This document shows positions 17,231 to 25,193 of a stretch of 64,000 nt of DNA, in pieces (the stretch's first letter is position 1; every line of letters begins with the position of its first letter). This DNA is from Bythopirellula goksoeyrii (GTDB lineage: Bacteria > Planctomycetota > Planctomycetia > Pirellulales > Lacipirellulaceae): NCBI RefSeq assembly GCF_008065115.1, contig NZ_CP042913.1, forward strand, positions 2,392,338 through 2,456,337. Direction: 5' to 3'. A program made the position numbers and the translations under genes. The notes under the pieces are model-generated. The model saw only the letters and a list, made by a program, of their open reading frames with translations, ran no database searches and was not told where the DNA came from.

Positions 17231-18112
17231 TTAAAGATCAGCTTGTCCTGAATCTTCAGTCTCCACTGCTTCCGAGCCTCTCGTTCCTTCGTAATTCTTC
17301 CTTATTGAAGCACGCTCCTGCTCAGTAAAGAAGTGCTTTGCATACTGCGAATTGACGATAGTATCCAAGTAGCTAGGTGGGATCACGATGCCTTCTTTCA
17401 AAGCCCTATATTTCTCCGCATAAACGGTTTGTTCACCAGGTGTTCCCGGGAGTAGGGGATTACTAGGGTCTGCGGTAATTGCGAGATTTACCATTTCGAT
17501 TTCAGGGAGCCCCAGAAAATCTGCTACCAGTCTTGATTTCTTCTCATCAGTTATTTCGGTCCTCATAATGAGTACATCATAGGGCCCTTCTGAGAATTTG
17601 ACAAAACCATTCTGCTTGTCAAAAGGATAATCGTAGACATTGACTCCCAGAGCCGCCTGAAACTCGGTGGTAAACCACTGGAGCGGATGCAAGTAACGAT
17701 CTGATTGCAGATAGGACTCGCAAAATTCACTCAACACTTGATCAGAGTCGATGCTCTCCCCTTGCGTTGAGTCCCTATCTGCTTGGCTTGCTTGCTGACC
17801 AAAGTCGCTTCGTGCAAAGGTAGAAAGCATGTTATCAATAGGATGCCGTACTAGAGAGATTATTTTAGCAGGCTTTCGCCTGAGAACTATGTTTCTACAT
17901 GCCCAGCGGGCGGATCCAGACAGATTCTCTGATGTTATCTTCTTTGGATCCAAGTAATGCGTTCCAATCACGAAGACCCTATGCTTTCTCAGGGTTCGAT
18001 ACAATGCTACGGACCCCGATCGCTCCATGGAATAGACAATGACCGGAGCGCGAAGCAGTAGGAAATAGTTCACGTTGAGATAGAGAGCACGCTTGATTTT
18101 TTCTATATACAT
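17231..18112 (-). CDS. Sulfotransferase-like / capsular polysaccharide synthesis protein
   Basis: The 293-residue protein begins with VIVYSMERSGSVALYRTL (about residues 24-41), which has the form of the 5'-phosphosulfate-binding loop of sulfotransferases, and continues with KIISLVRHPIDNMLSTFAR (about residues 82-100), which fits the 3'-phosphate-binding segment. Proteins of this kind are annotated as sulfotransferases or as putative capsular polysaccharide synthesis (NKWYS) proteins. It would move sulfate from PAPS to a glycan. It is the first gene of the minus-strand locus. The P-loop is weaker than in the next sulfotransferase, so the assignment is less sure. Confidence 0.65.
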   Translation of the reverse strand: MYIEKIKRALYLNVNYFLLLRAPVIVYSMERSGSVALYRTLRKHRVFVIGTHYLDPKKITSENLSGSARWACRNIVLRRKPAKIISLVRHPIDNMLSTFARSDFGQQASQADRDSTQGESIDSDQVLSEFCESYLQSDRYLHPLQWFTTEFQAALGVNVYDYPFDKQNGFVKFSEGPYDVLIMRTEITDEKKSRLVADFLGLPEIEMVNLAITADPSNPLLPGTPGEQTVYAEKYRALKEGIVIPPSYLDTIVNSQYAKHFFTEQERASIRKNYEGTRGSEAVETEDSGQADL

Positions 18113-18445
18113 TGTCTGCTGCTATTGGATCGCACTTGGTCGAATACAGAGTTCCTGCGCCAAAATGTACTGCGCTGCCCACAAGGAAGAGTCCGGTACC
18201 ATACTTTCCAACCCTATTCTACATGATCGCCCGTAATAGGTTGAGATAGTCGCCGATCATGGGCACCAAGTTTATGGAGCCGGGCCTGTAGGGAAGTAGA
18301 AAATGTCGACTGTGCTAGATGTGAGGGGGGCGAATAATGCTATAATTAGATGTCTTCCAGACAATTGTCGGGGTGCTAATGGTCCTAACGAACCTGATTC
18401 ACCAACTACTTATAGACTATATATAGCTTAAGGAAAGCCGTTGGG
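18113..18445. other. Divergent promoter region between two sulfotransferase-type genes
   Basis: About 333 bases between divergent genes. An extended -10 element TGCTATAAT is at 18338-18346 on the plus strand, about 100 bases before the next gene, without a good -35. Nothing else was recognised. Confidence 0.4.
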
Positions 18446-19408
18446 ATGACCGAGCGTACTGATGACGAACTCTTACAGAAACCGATTTTAGTTGTCGGAT
18501 GTGGCCGCAGTGGGATGAATTTCCTTGGCGATGCAATTGCACAATATCCAACGTTGGCGGTTGCCCATGAGCCTCGATTAGTTTGGAAGCGAGGCAACGA
18601 CCGGCTTTCCGATTTATTACGTCCGCATCATGCACGGCCGGAAGTCATTGCCGATATTCGAGCTCATTTTGCTTCGGTCGTTCGCAAAGAGGGCAAGCAG
18701 CGCTATATCGACGTCACTCCAGGCAACGCGGTCCGCCTCGATTTCGTCGACAAAGTTTTTCCCGACTGCCAGTATGTCCACTTTATTCGAGATGGAGTGG
18801 ATAACGTGCTTTCGATGCGAAGGTTCTACGCCGTCGTCGCACGTATCCTTCGCAGAAATACTCCAAAATTGCAAGACAGTTACATGGCGCGCCGCGCGAA
18901 AGAATCGCGTCTGCGGCAGCTCCCCTACATGGTTGTGGAGGCGATACGAAGGATGGCGCCTTCTTGGCTCCTACCTCTGGTAGGACCCCCGGTTGCAGGT
19001 GTCCGGCTTCCCGCAATGTCGGCTATGCGACGCGAGATGGACCTTCTTGACGTCTGTTTTCTCCAATGGAGGTATTCGGTCGAATCAGCCTGTCAGTTTG
19101 GACGTAGCCTCCCGCCGGGTCGTTACATGGAGTGCCGTATTGAAACGTTCTGCGAAGAGGACCTAAGACGGATTTACGGTTTTCTCGGATTAGAAATCAC
19201 GCCGGAAGCACTCGAGTTCGTGCGCAAGAGTTTCCAGCCAGGGCGAATTGGCCCAGCGATGCAGGATTGCTTTCCCGAGGAACTTGAGCGGCTCAAGTCC
19301 ATGGTCGAGCCGACGATGCAATGGATCGAATCGTATCAACGGGACCATCTCTCCTCTGATACGAGCACACCGTCGTCCACTGGCAACCCCGATCGACATA
19401 CGACTTGA
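18446..19408 (+). CDS. Sulfotransferase family protein
   Basis: The 320-residue protein has a clear 5'-phosphosulfate loop VVGCGRSGMNFLGDAIAQYP (residues 16-35) and the 3'-phosphate motif YVHFIRDGVDNVLSMRRFY (about residues 111-129), the two hallmark PAPS-binding sites. Near the C-terminus are RYMECRIETFCEEDLRRIYGF and FQPGRIGPA, typical of bacterial carbohydrate sulfotransferases. AAGGAAAG lies about ten bases before the ATG. It faces away from the polysaccharide locus but is next to it, and is followed by a STAS gene and then the convergent ATP-sulfurylase fusion, so glycan sulfation is the likely job. Confidence 0.88.
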   Translation: MTERTDDELLQKPILVVGCGRSGMNFLGDAIAQYPTLAVAHEPRLVWKRGNDRLSDLLRPHHARPEVIADIRAHFASVVRKEGKQRYIDVTPGNAVRLDFVDKVFPDCQYVHFIRDGVDNVLSMRRFYAVVARILRRNTPKLQDSYMARRAKESRLRQLPYMVVEAIRRMAPSWLLPLVGPPVAGVRLPAMSAMRREMDLLDVCFLQWRYSVESACQFGRSLPPGRYMECRIETFCEEDLRRIYGFLGLEITPEALEFVRKSFQPGRIGPAMQDCFPEELERLKSMVEPTMQWIESYQRDHLSSDTSTPSSTGNPDRHTT

Positions 19409-19428
19409 TAAGAAAGACGTGTCTGCCT

Positions 19429-19818
19429 ATGTCAGTTTCAACCGTTTCATGGATCGACAAACAAACCGTCGAAGGGGTTTGTGTATTGACGGTCAATATT
19501 GACCGACTAGACAAAAAGCTGCATCCCCGTAAGGAGTTTGCCCAGCTGCTTGATGACGCAGTGGCTGCTGGTGAACGACGGTTTGTTCTCAACCTCTCGA
19601 AATTCCGTATTACCAATCATACCTACGGCATCTTGCAACTAGCATTCACCATAGGAAACGTCTTGCACAACACGGGCAGCCGCGTTGCAGTTTGCGGACT
19701 AAAGGGCCACCCCCGCCGGGCATATCTGTTCGCCAATGTTGAACGATTCATTCCGGAATTTCTCACCCAACAGCAAGCGATTGATGCGGTTAAGAACGAT
19801 GCAGTGCGTGAGCATTAG
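19429..19818 (+). CDS. STAS domain protein (anti-anti-sigma factor-like)
   Basis: The ATG at 19429 is used; an upstream TTG at 19405 would overlap the sulfotransferase gene. The product has about 129 residues and a STAS fold: GVCVLTVNIDRL, then the loop RRFVLNLSKFRITNHTYGILQL and VAVCGLKGHPRRAY. In anti-anti-sigma factors the loop has a phosphorylatable Ser after D; here the order is NLSKFRITN, so phospho-switching is uncertain. It begins 20 bases after the sulfotransferase stop and is probably co-transcribed. STAS domains also occur in sulfate transporters, but this one is free-standing. Confidence 0.78.
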   Translation: MSVSTVSWIDKQTVEGVCVLTVNIDRLDKKLHPRKEFAQLLDDAVAAGERRFVLNLSKFRITNHTYGILQLAFTIGNVLHNTGSRVAVCGLKGHPRRAYLFANVERFIPEFLTQQQAIDAVKNDAVREH

Positions 19819-19854
19819 TTCCGACAGATTTTTCTGCCAGAAAGCAGATGCCAC

Positions 19855-22047
19855 TCAGTCCACAAATAGCGGCCTCTTCGCTTCGCGCAACTCCAGCAGG
19901 TAATTGGAAACTTCCTCTCGCATGCACCAGTCGGGTACTGGCTGGCCTTCTAAAAGTAAATTCCGAATCATGGTCCCTGAGATCGATCGTAAATGTTTTT
20001 CATTGGGGGCAGTGGACTCGACCATGGCATCTTTCTCCTCCGAATAATACACCGTATCAAAGAACACAGGGGTGATGCCAATGTCCCCCAGTTGATCAAA
20101 CAAGTCTTTGTTCTGGTTGGCGGCGTAGAAGTTGCCCACGCCCGTATGATCTCGCCCCAAGACGAAGTGCGTGCATCCAAAATTCTTGCGACACAGTGCC
20201 GTAAACACCGCTTCGCGTGGCCCGCAGTAGCGTGAGTACGTGCTGAACGCCGCCAGTAGAGAGTTGGGGAGTCTTGCCGTGATCAGTCGCTCGTAGGCTC
20301 CCAGGATTGCCTCTTGAGTGAAATCTCCCGATTTTTTTGGGCCGATGACAGGATGAATGAGCACGCCGTCGGCATTGCTTCGTTCACAGGCATTTGCGAT
20401 GACATACTCGTGCCCTCGATGGGGAGCATTGCGGGTGTGAAACGCAATAATCTTCGACCAACCCTTAATCTCAAACAGCATGCGAGTTTGTTCGGGCGTC
20501 AGTTGGTAGGGCGAGCGGGCAATACTCGCTGGGCCCAGATATTCGATGGGTCCACCCAAGAGTGTGACACCTCGGCTCATAAACCGAGCCACCCCCGGGT
20601 GGTTCTTGTCGGTCGTGCCAAACCAGCGGCTGGCGACGCTCTCCAAGTCCACTTCGTATTTATCCTCCAGATGGAGAATTGCTGTCGATTCGCCGGTGCG
20701 GTGGTCGATGAGCCGAATCGATTGCCCCGGTTGATAGGCGGCAAATTCCTGGCTCTTGCCCTGCAGAATAATCGGCATGGTCCAAATATCACCGGAGGGC
20801 AGGCGAAAGTCATTGAGCACACTCTCCAATTGTGCCTCAGTCATGAAGCCATTCAGAGGCGAATAGACTCCATGGGCAATCTGTTCGATGTCCATCGCCG
20901 TTTCAAGATCGACTTCGATCGCTGGAAGTTTGCTGAGCAACTCCTTCGGCATCGGACGATACGAAGCCACGCTATGCTTCTCAATATCGCTTCGCCCATG
21001 GAGAGAAGGGAGCAGCAGGGGGCTCGATTCCAGCAGATCCTCGATCCGATACCCATCTAACGACCGCCGGAATCGCTCGATCATGCTCAGCACCATGTCG
21101 ACCGCCCCTACGGGGTACTTGCCGATCGCCGTTTCGGCGGCCAGAACGAGCCCATTCGCCCCGTCCAGCAAGGTGTTAGTGATATCGTTCAACTCCGCCC
21201 TGGTCGGTTTACGATTAACAAGCATCGACTCGAGCAGGTTCGTAGCCACATGGACTGGTTTGTTGGCCATGTTCCCCTTGCGGATTATCGCCTTCTGCAA
21301 AAACGGGATATTCTCTAGCGGCACTTCGCGCGACAAATCTCCCCGATCGATCAGGATCGCATCCGATTCTGCCAGGATTTCATCCAGATTGCGCACACCC
21401 AGCTTGCTCTCGATCTTGGAAATTATCGTCGATCCTGGCCCCGCATACTTTCGCAACAGGGCAACATCCTCGGCCGTATTAGCAAAGGAGAGCGCAAAAT
21501 GGGTGACCCCCATCTGCCGGCCGATCTCAACCGCTCCAATATCGTCATCGGTCAGCGGCGGCAATTTGGGAGCCGGATCAATCACTACGGCCTTGTTCGA
21601 GCCAACCTTCCCGCCGTTTAATACCACGGTATCGGCACCAGTCTCATCCGCATGGAGTACCAGCAACACCACGCCATCGAAATCGAGTCCAATCAAGTTA
21701 TTCGGCCGCAATCCCGCAAAGAGGGTCGGAGGAGTCAGCGATAGGCAATCACCCGTGCCAACCACCGTCTCGGCGGTCAGCCGCACATGCTGGCGATCTT
21801 GCACCACCACGTCCTTCTCCATCGTGCCGGTCCGCACTTGGGCCCCTTCCGTATCGAGGCAAATCGGCGTCGACGAATGGTCCTGAATAATGCGAATCGT
21901 CTCTTCGACTTTGCTGAGCGGGGTATGCGACAGATTGATACGAAACAAGTCCACGCCGCGAACCTGCAGCCGTTCGATCACTTGGCGATTCAAGGAACTG
22001 GGGCCGAGTGTGCAGAGAATATTGATAACGCGATCCCGTGTGGCCAC
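19855..22047 (-). CDS. Pyruvate kinase / ATP sulfurylase fusion protein
   Basis: The start is placed at a GTG (22047) with GGAAGG seven bases upstream; an upstream frame to 22122 adds residues unlike either domain. The 730-residue product has two parts. Residues 5-335 are pyruvate kinase-like: CTLGP, LFRINLSH, CLDTEGAQVRTG, the lysine in SKIES, IDRGDL, VATNLLESM and AAETAIGKYPV, so the main catalytic residues are kept, but the usual C-terminal allosteric domain is missing and DTKGPE reads DTEGAQ. Residues 365-725 are sulfate adenylyltransferase with HTRNAPHRGHE, GRDHTGVGNFY and SISGTMIR. The ATP-sulfurylase half makes APS from sulfate and ATP. The kinase half could supply or regenerate ATP locally (inference). 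No separate APS kinase is seen nearby. Confidence 0.9.
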   Translation of the reverse strand: MATRDRVINILCTLGPSSLNRQVIERLQVRGVDLFRINLSHTPLSKVEETIRIIQDHSSTPICLDTEGAQVRTGTMEKDVVVQDRQHVRLTAETVVGTGDCLSLTPPTLFAGLRPNNLIGLDFDGVVLLVLHADETGADTVVLNGGKVGSNKAVVIDPAPKLPPLTDDDIGAVEIGRQMGVTHFALSFANTAEDVALLRKYAGPGSTIISKIESKLGVRNLDEILAESDAILIDRGDLSREVPLENIPFLQKAIIRKGNMANKPVHVATNLLESMLVNRKPTRAELNDITNTLLDGANGLVLAAETAIGKYPVGAVDMVLSMIERFRRSLDGYRIEDLLESSPLLLPSLHGRSDIEKHSVASYRPMPKELLSKLPAIEVDLETAMDIEQIAHGVYSPLNGFMTEAQLESVLNDFRLPSGDIWTMPIILQGKSQEFAAYQPGQSIRLIDHRTGESTAILHLEDKYEVDLESVASRWFGTTDKNHPGVARFMSRGVTLLGGPIEYLGPASIARSPYQLTPEQTRMLFEIKGWSKIIAFHTRNAPHRGHEYVIANACERSNADGVLIHPVIGPKKSGDFTQEAILGAYERLITARLPNSLLAAFSTYSRYCGPREAVFTALCRKNFGCTHFVLGRDHTGVGNFYAANQNKDLFDQLGDIGITPVFFDTVYYSEEKDAMVESTAPNEKHLRSISGTMIRNLLLEGQPVPDWCMREEVSNYLLELREAKRPLFVD

Positions 22048-22574
22048 TGATTTACCTTCCGTATTATTTATCGTTGCTTCTTGGTTAGCGCAAGCTGGCC
22101 AGCGATCTAGTAACCGAACCAAACAGCGCAGGAATGACGAAACCTACATTCTCCCTATCAGCCTGACACGCATAGTGGAGAATGAAGGAAATCTCCATTC
22201 TAGCTAGCTGTCTCAGAACGGGCAAACATGCTAGAAGCTTGTGCAGGCTTGGGATGATCGTATCGAATTAGTCTACCTTGCCAAAGGCATCTTGAACTCT
22301 CAGCAGTCAAGTCCAACTGGCTTGAGGATAGTCCAGAAAGAGTCTCCCTGGATTGAAGGAGATATCGTGGCGTACTCAGGCCAATAAAGTAGGGGTTTGT
22401 ACGCAATTTATCGAGCCACTCAGCATTCTCTTTGCTTCCAAGTTAGGCGGGCCCTATTATACTGAAATGGTGGAGATCGCTAGAAAAGCCATCCACATTC
22501 GTTTCGCTTCCTAACCATATCCTCACAGGTTGCTCGACTGCTCTCGCCCGCGATTTACTTCCGGATCAACTCTG
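22048..22574. other. Divergent regulatory region
   Basis: About 527 bases between the minus-strand fusion gene and a plus-strand PEP-CTERM gene. No gene-like frame was accepted. The plus-strand promoter candidate is listed separately; none was recognised for the minus-strand gene. Confidence 0.45.
22432..22460 (+). promoter_or_regulatory. Candidate promoter for the SGNH-like PEP-CTERM gene
   Basis: TTGCTT (22432-22437), a 17-base spacer and TATTAT (22455-22460) form a reasonable sigma-70-type pair about 115 bases before the ATG at 22575. Confidence 0.4.
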
Positions 22575-23741
22575 ATGAAACATAGTCATTATTTACTCAT
22601 TTTCCTACTATCCTATTCTCTGGGAGATGTGGCCGCGAACGCCCAGTACACATCCTACCATATTGGAAACTCCTTGACGTACGACAGTTTGGGAAATGTA
22701 AAAAAGACTACCAACAATTCGGGTTTCCAAGAAATTGCGGCCTTTTACGGGCAGACTCAAGCTATTGGTTTCCATGTAGACGGCGGTCAACCCTTGCATG
22801 CGATCTGGAATAATCCGCTGGGAGTGCCAGGTTCAAGTGATGACGATCTTGACGAAACTCGCGAACCTTATAATGGATACTCTAATGCTTTGCCAAATTA
22901 CTCTTGGGATGCAGTTGTATTAGAGCCTTATTTTTCCCAGGGCGCAACGCTTGGATCGGATAAGCAGATGCTGGCCAACTTTGCTGGAATTACTTCAAGC
23001 TCTCCCTGGTTCTATATCATGCAAGTGTGGCCGCAGACAACCTGGGGGGACTACCAGACCTATTGGGACGGCCCCAGCCTCGACAGCGACTCCACCCCCA
23101 CCCAGCCAAGAAGAGAGTTTTACCAAAATCTCATGGGAGATCTAGATAATCGTTACCGCATGATTCCCACGGGAGAAGTGATCTATGAGATTGCCAAGGC
23201 ACTCGCTACCGATGCATATCCTGAACTCGCTGGTTTATCGATCTATAATCCGGCCGATGACGATCTCTCGTTCCATCGAGATACGATTCATCTCAGTGCA
23301 GACTTGGGGCGCTACGTAGCGACTGCGACTATGTATTCCACGATGCACAAACAAGATATTCGTGGACTTGTTCCCCCTTCCAATATCTTCGACCCGCTCG
23401 TCCTCACGCCTTCGATCGCCGATAGACTCAACTCAATCATATGGGATGTCGTTTCCAGCTCTCCTTACAGCGGCATTGCCGACTTTAATGACGATGGATA
23501 TGTAAACGCGACGGATTTGACGCTTTGGCAGAATGAGTTTGGCACGACCTACGATGGGAGCGATTTCCTCAATTGGCAGCGACAATTACTAGGAGGATCC
23601 AATCTACTTGCCTCTGCGGTTCCGGTTCCTGAACCCACGAGTCTGGCTCTGTTCGTTGTGTTCGTAGTATCACAGGCTCGCATTTGCCGCTTTAGATACA
23701 ATAACTATCAGACGATCAGTAGGACATCTAAGCCAAGGTAG
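22575..23741 (+). CDS. SGNH-hydrolase-like PEP-CTERM protein
   Basis: The ATG at 22575 opens a clear signal peptide (LLIFLLSYSLGDVAANAQ); an earlier in-frame start would put 15 polar residues before it. The 388-residue product resembles an SGNH/GDSL esterase: block I YHIGNSLTYDS and a late Asp-His pair in HRDTIHLSADLG, where the family has its catalytic DxxH. A dockerin-like segment with ADFNDDGYVNATDL and GSDFLNWQRQ precedes the C-terminal PEP-CTERM signal (VPVPEPTSLALF, hydrophobic run, RICRFR), which marks it for exosortase sorting to the surface. Substrate unknown; glycan de-esterification is possible. Confidence 0.8.
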   Translation: MKHSHYLLIFLLSYSLGDVAANAQYTSYHIGNSLTYDSLGNVKKTTNNSGFQEIAAFYGQTQAIGFHVDGGQPLHAIWNNPLGVPGSSDDDLDETREPYNGYSNALPNYSWDAVVLEPYFSQGATLGSDKQMLANFAGITSSSPWFYIMQVWPQTTWGDYQTYWDGPSLDSDSTPTQPRREFYQNLMGDLDNRYRMIPTGEVIYEIAKALATDAYPELAGLSIYNPADDDLSFHRDTIHLSADLGRYVATATMYSTMHKQDIRGLVPPSNIFDPLVLTPSIADRLNSIIWDVVSSSPYSGIADFNDDGYVNATDLTLWQNEFGTTYDGSDFLNWQRQLLGGSNLLASAVPVPEPTSLALFVVFVVSQARICRFRYNNYQTISRTSKPR

Positions 23742-23817
23742 ATTGGTTAATAGATGTCATAACGCTTGTACTCCTACACAGTCCCGAGTTTATCGAATTT
23801 ATGTTGCTACACTAGAG

Positions 23818-25116
23818 ATGAACACAATGATTAGCTTGAAAACCGAGTGGAATATACTTACTCTTCTAGTCACTTTCGCCCTTCCAGTCTCTCCTGTGCT
23901 TGCTGTATCGATCGAAACAGTCCTGGTCGGCAATCCTCACAATGCTCCGGATCATGATTACTTCGCGCCAGGCAACGTTCTGCAGCAAGGGCCCAACGAT
24001 GGCGGGCGGGGATCAGTGGCATATAACTACGAGATCGGTAAATATTTGGTGACCAATGCACAGTACGCCGAGTTCTTAAATGCAGTTGCTTCTGAAGATG
24101 CTCACCTCCTGTATAATACAGCAATGAATAGCGCTATATATGGCGGCATTACAAGAAGTGGAACAAGTGGGAATTACTCCTATACGCTAAAACCAAATAT
24201 GGCCCACAAGCCAATCACCCAGGTAAATTTCTGGGATGCCGCACGCTTCACCAACTGGCTTCACAATGGCCAACCCACTGGCGCCCAAGACGATACTACG
24301 ACCGAAGATGGCGTATACACTCTAGGGGGAGTCACAGTTCCAGACAACTTGAGTGTTTTTCGAAACGTAGGAGCCAAGTGGTTTCTTCCGAATGAGGATG
24401 AATGGTATAAAGCCGCTTTCCATCAACCAGCATCACAGGGGGGGGATTCCGATGATTACTGGATGTTTCCTACGGCGAGCAATGTACAACCGATCACTGC
24501 AACTGCCGATTCGGTAGGGAACATCAGTAACCCTGGATCGAATGTGGCAAGCTATCAAGGGACTGCAAATTGGAATGGTTCAACGAATGGCAATCTCACC
24601 ACAGTTGGGAGTGCGGGACCGCTTAGCGAAAGTTACTATGGTACAGCCGATATGGCAGGAAACGCGTGGGATTGGTTAGAAACGATTGTCTACACCAGCG
24701 TCAATGTTCGCGATGAAGATGGGCGTAGGGTTTGGGGCGCAGGGCATGACAATAATCCTACGAATTTCCGTGCCGATCATAATGTTCATCATTTCGTTGC
24801 AACAGAGGACCGACGAAATCTTGGCTTCCGCGTCGCCAGATATGCCCAGGAAGCACTCTTTGCTGGGGACTTTGATCTCGACGACGATGTCGATGAGAAT
24901 GACCTCACCGATCCAACTCTTGGTTGGTCAGCCCGCTACGGCATCGATTTAGATGGATCGGATTTTCTTAATTGGCAGCGCCAATTCGGTAGTAGCGACG
25001 TTCCTCAAACATCTTCGGCGACAGTTGTGCCGGAGCCTTCGAGTAGTTTGCTGCTCATAGGACTCGTCACCGTCGCGGGGCGCTTCCTGTATCGAGACAT
25101 TGGCGGACTGGGTTGA
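23818..25116 (+). CDS. SUMF1/FGE-fold PEP-CTERM protein
   Basis: The ATG at 23818 (or 23827) starts a signal peptide ending near SPVLA. Residues about 40-350 show the formylglycine-generating-enzyme (SUMF1) fold: NYEIGKYLVTNAQYAEFLNA, WDAARFTNWLHNGQP, KWFLPNEDEWYKAAFHQP, GNAWDWLE and NLGFRVAR. The cysteine pair needed for sulfatase maturation is not seen, so it is more likely a structural or binding member of the family. A dockerin-like stretch with FDLDDDVDENDL and GSDFLNWQRQFG follows, then a PEP-CTERM tail (VPEPSSSLLLIG, ending in YRDIGGLG). It is probably a secreted, surface-sorted protein. Confidence 0.85.
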   Translation: MNTMISLKTEWNILTLLVTFALPVSPVLAVSIETVLVGNPHNAPDHDYFAPGNVLQQGPNDGGRGSVAYNYEIGKYLVTNAQYAEFLNAVASEDAHLLYNTAMNSAIYGGITRSGTSGNYSYTLKPNMAHKPITQVNFWDAARFTNWLHNGQPTGAQDDTTTEDGVYTLGGVTVPDNLSVFRNVGAKWFLPNEDEWYKAAFHQPASQGGDSDDYWMFPTASNVQPITATADSVGNISNPGSNVASYQGTANWNGSTNGNLTTVGSAGPLSESYYGTADMAGNAWDWLETIVYTSVNVRDEDGRRVWGAGHDNNPTNFRADHNVHHFVATEDRRNLGFRVARYAQEALFAGDFDLDDDVDENDLTDPTLGWSARYGIDLDGSDFLNWQRQFGSSDVPQTSSATVVPEPSSSLLLIGLVTVAGRFLYRDIGGLG

Positions 25117-25193
25117 TCAACAGCGTTTGTCCGCCAGCAGCTGGTTCATTTGTATCCCTGCAGAGAACGGCCCCTACCGCGTGTTTTTACGGA

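Noticed and set aside
19833-19848. Short hairpin TCTGC/GCAGA between convergent genes
   Set aside because: A 5-bp stem without a T-run is too weak to call a terminator.
22048-22122. Longer N-terminus for the pyruvate kinase/ATP sulfurylase fusion
   Set aside because: The GTG at 22047 has a strong ribosome site, and the extra residues fit neither domain.
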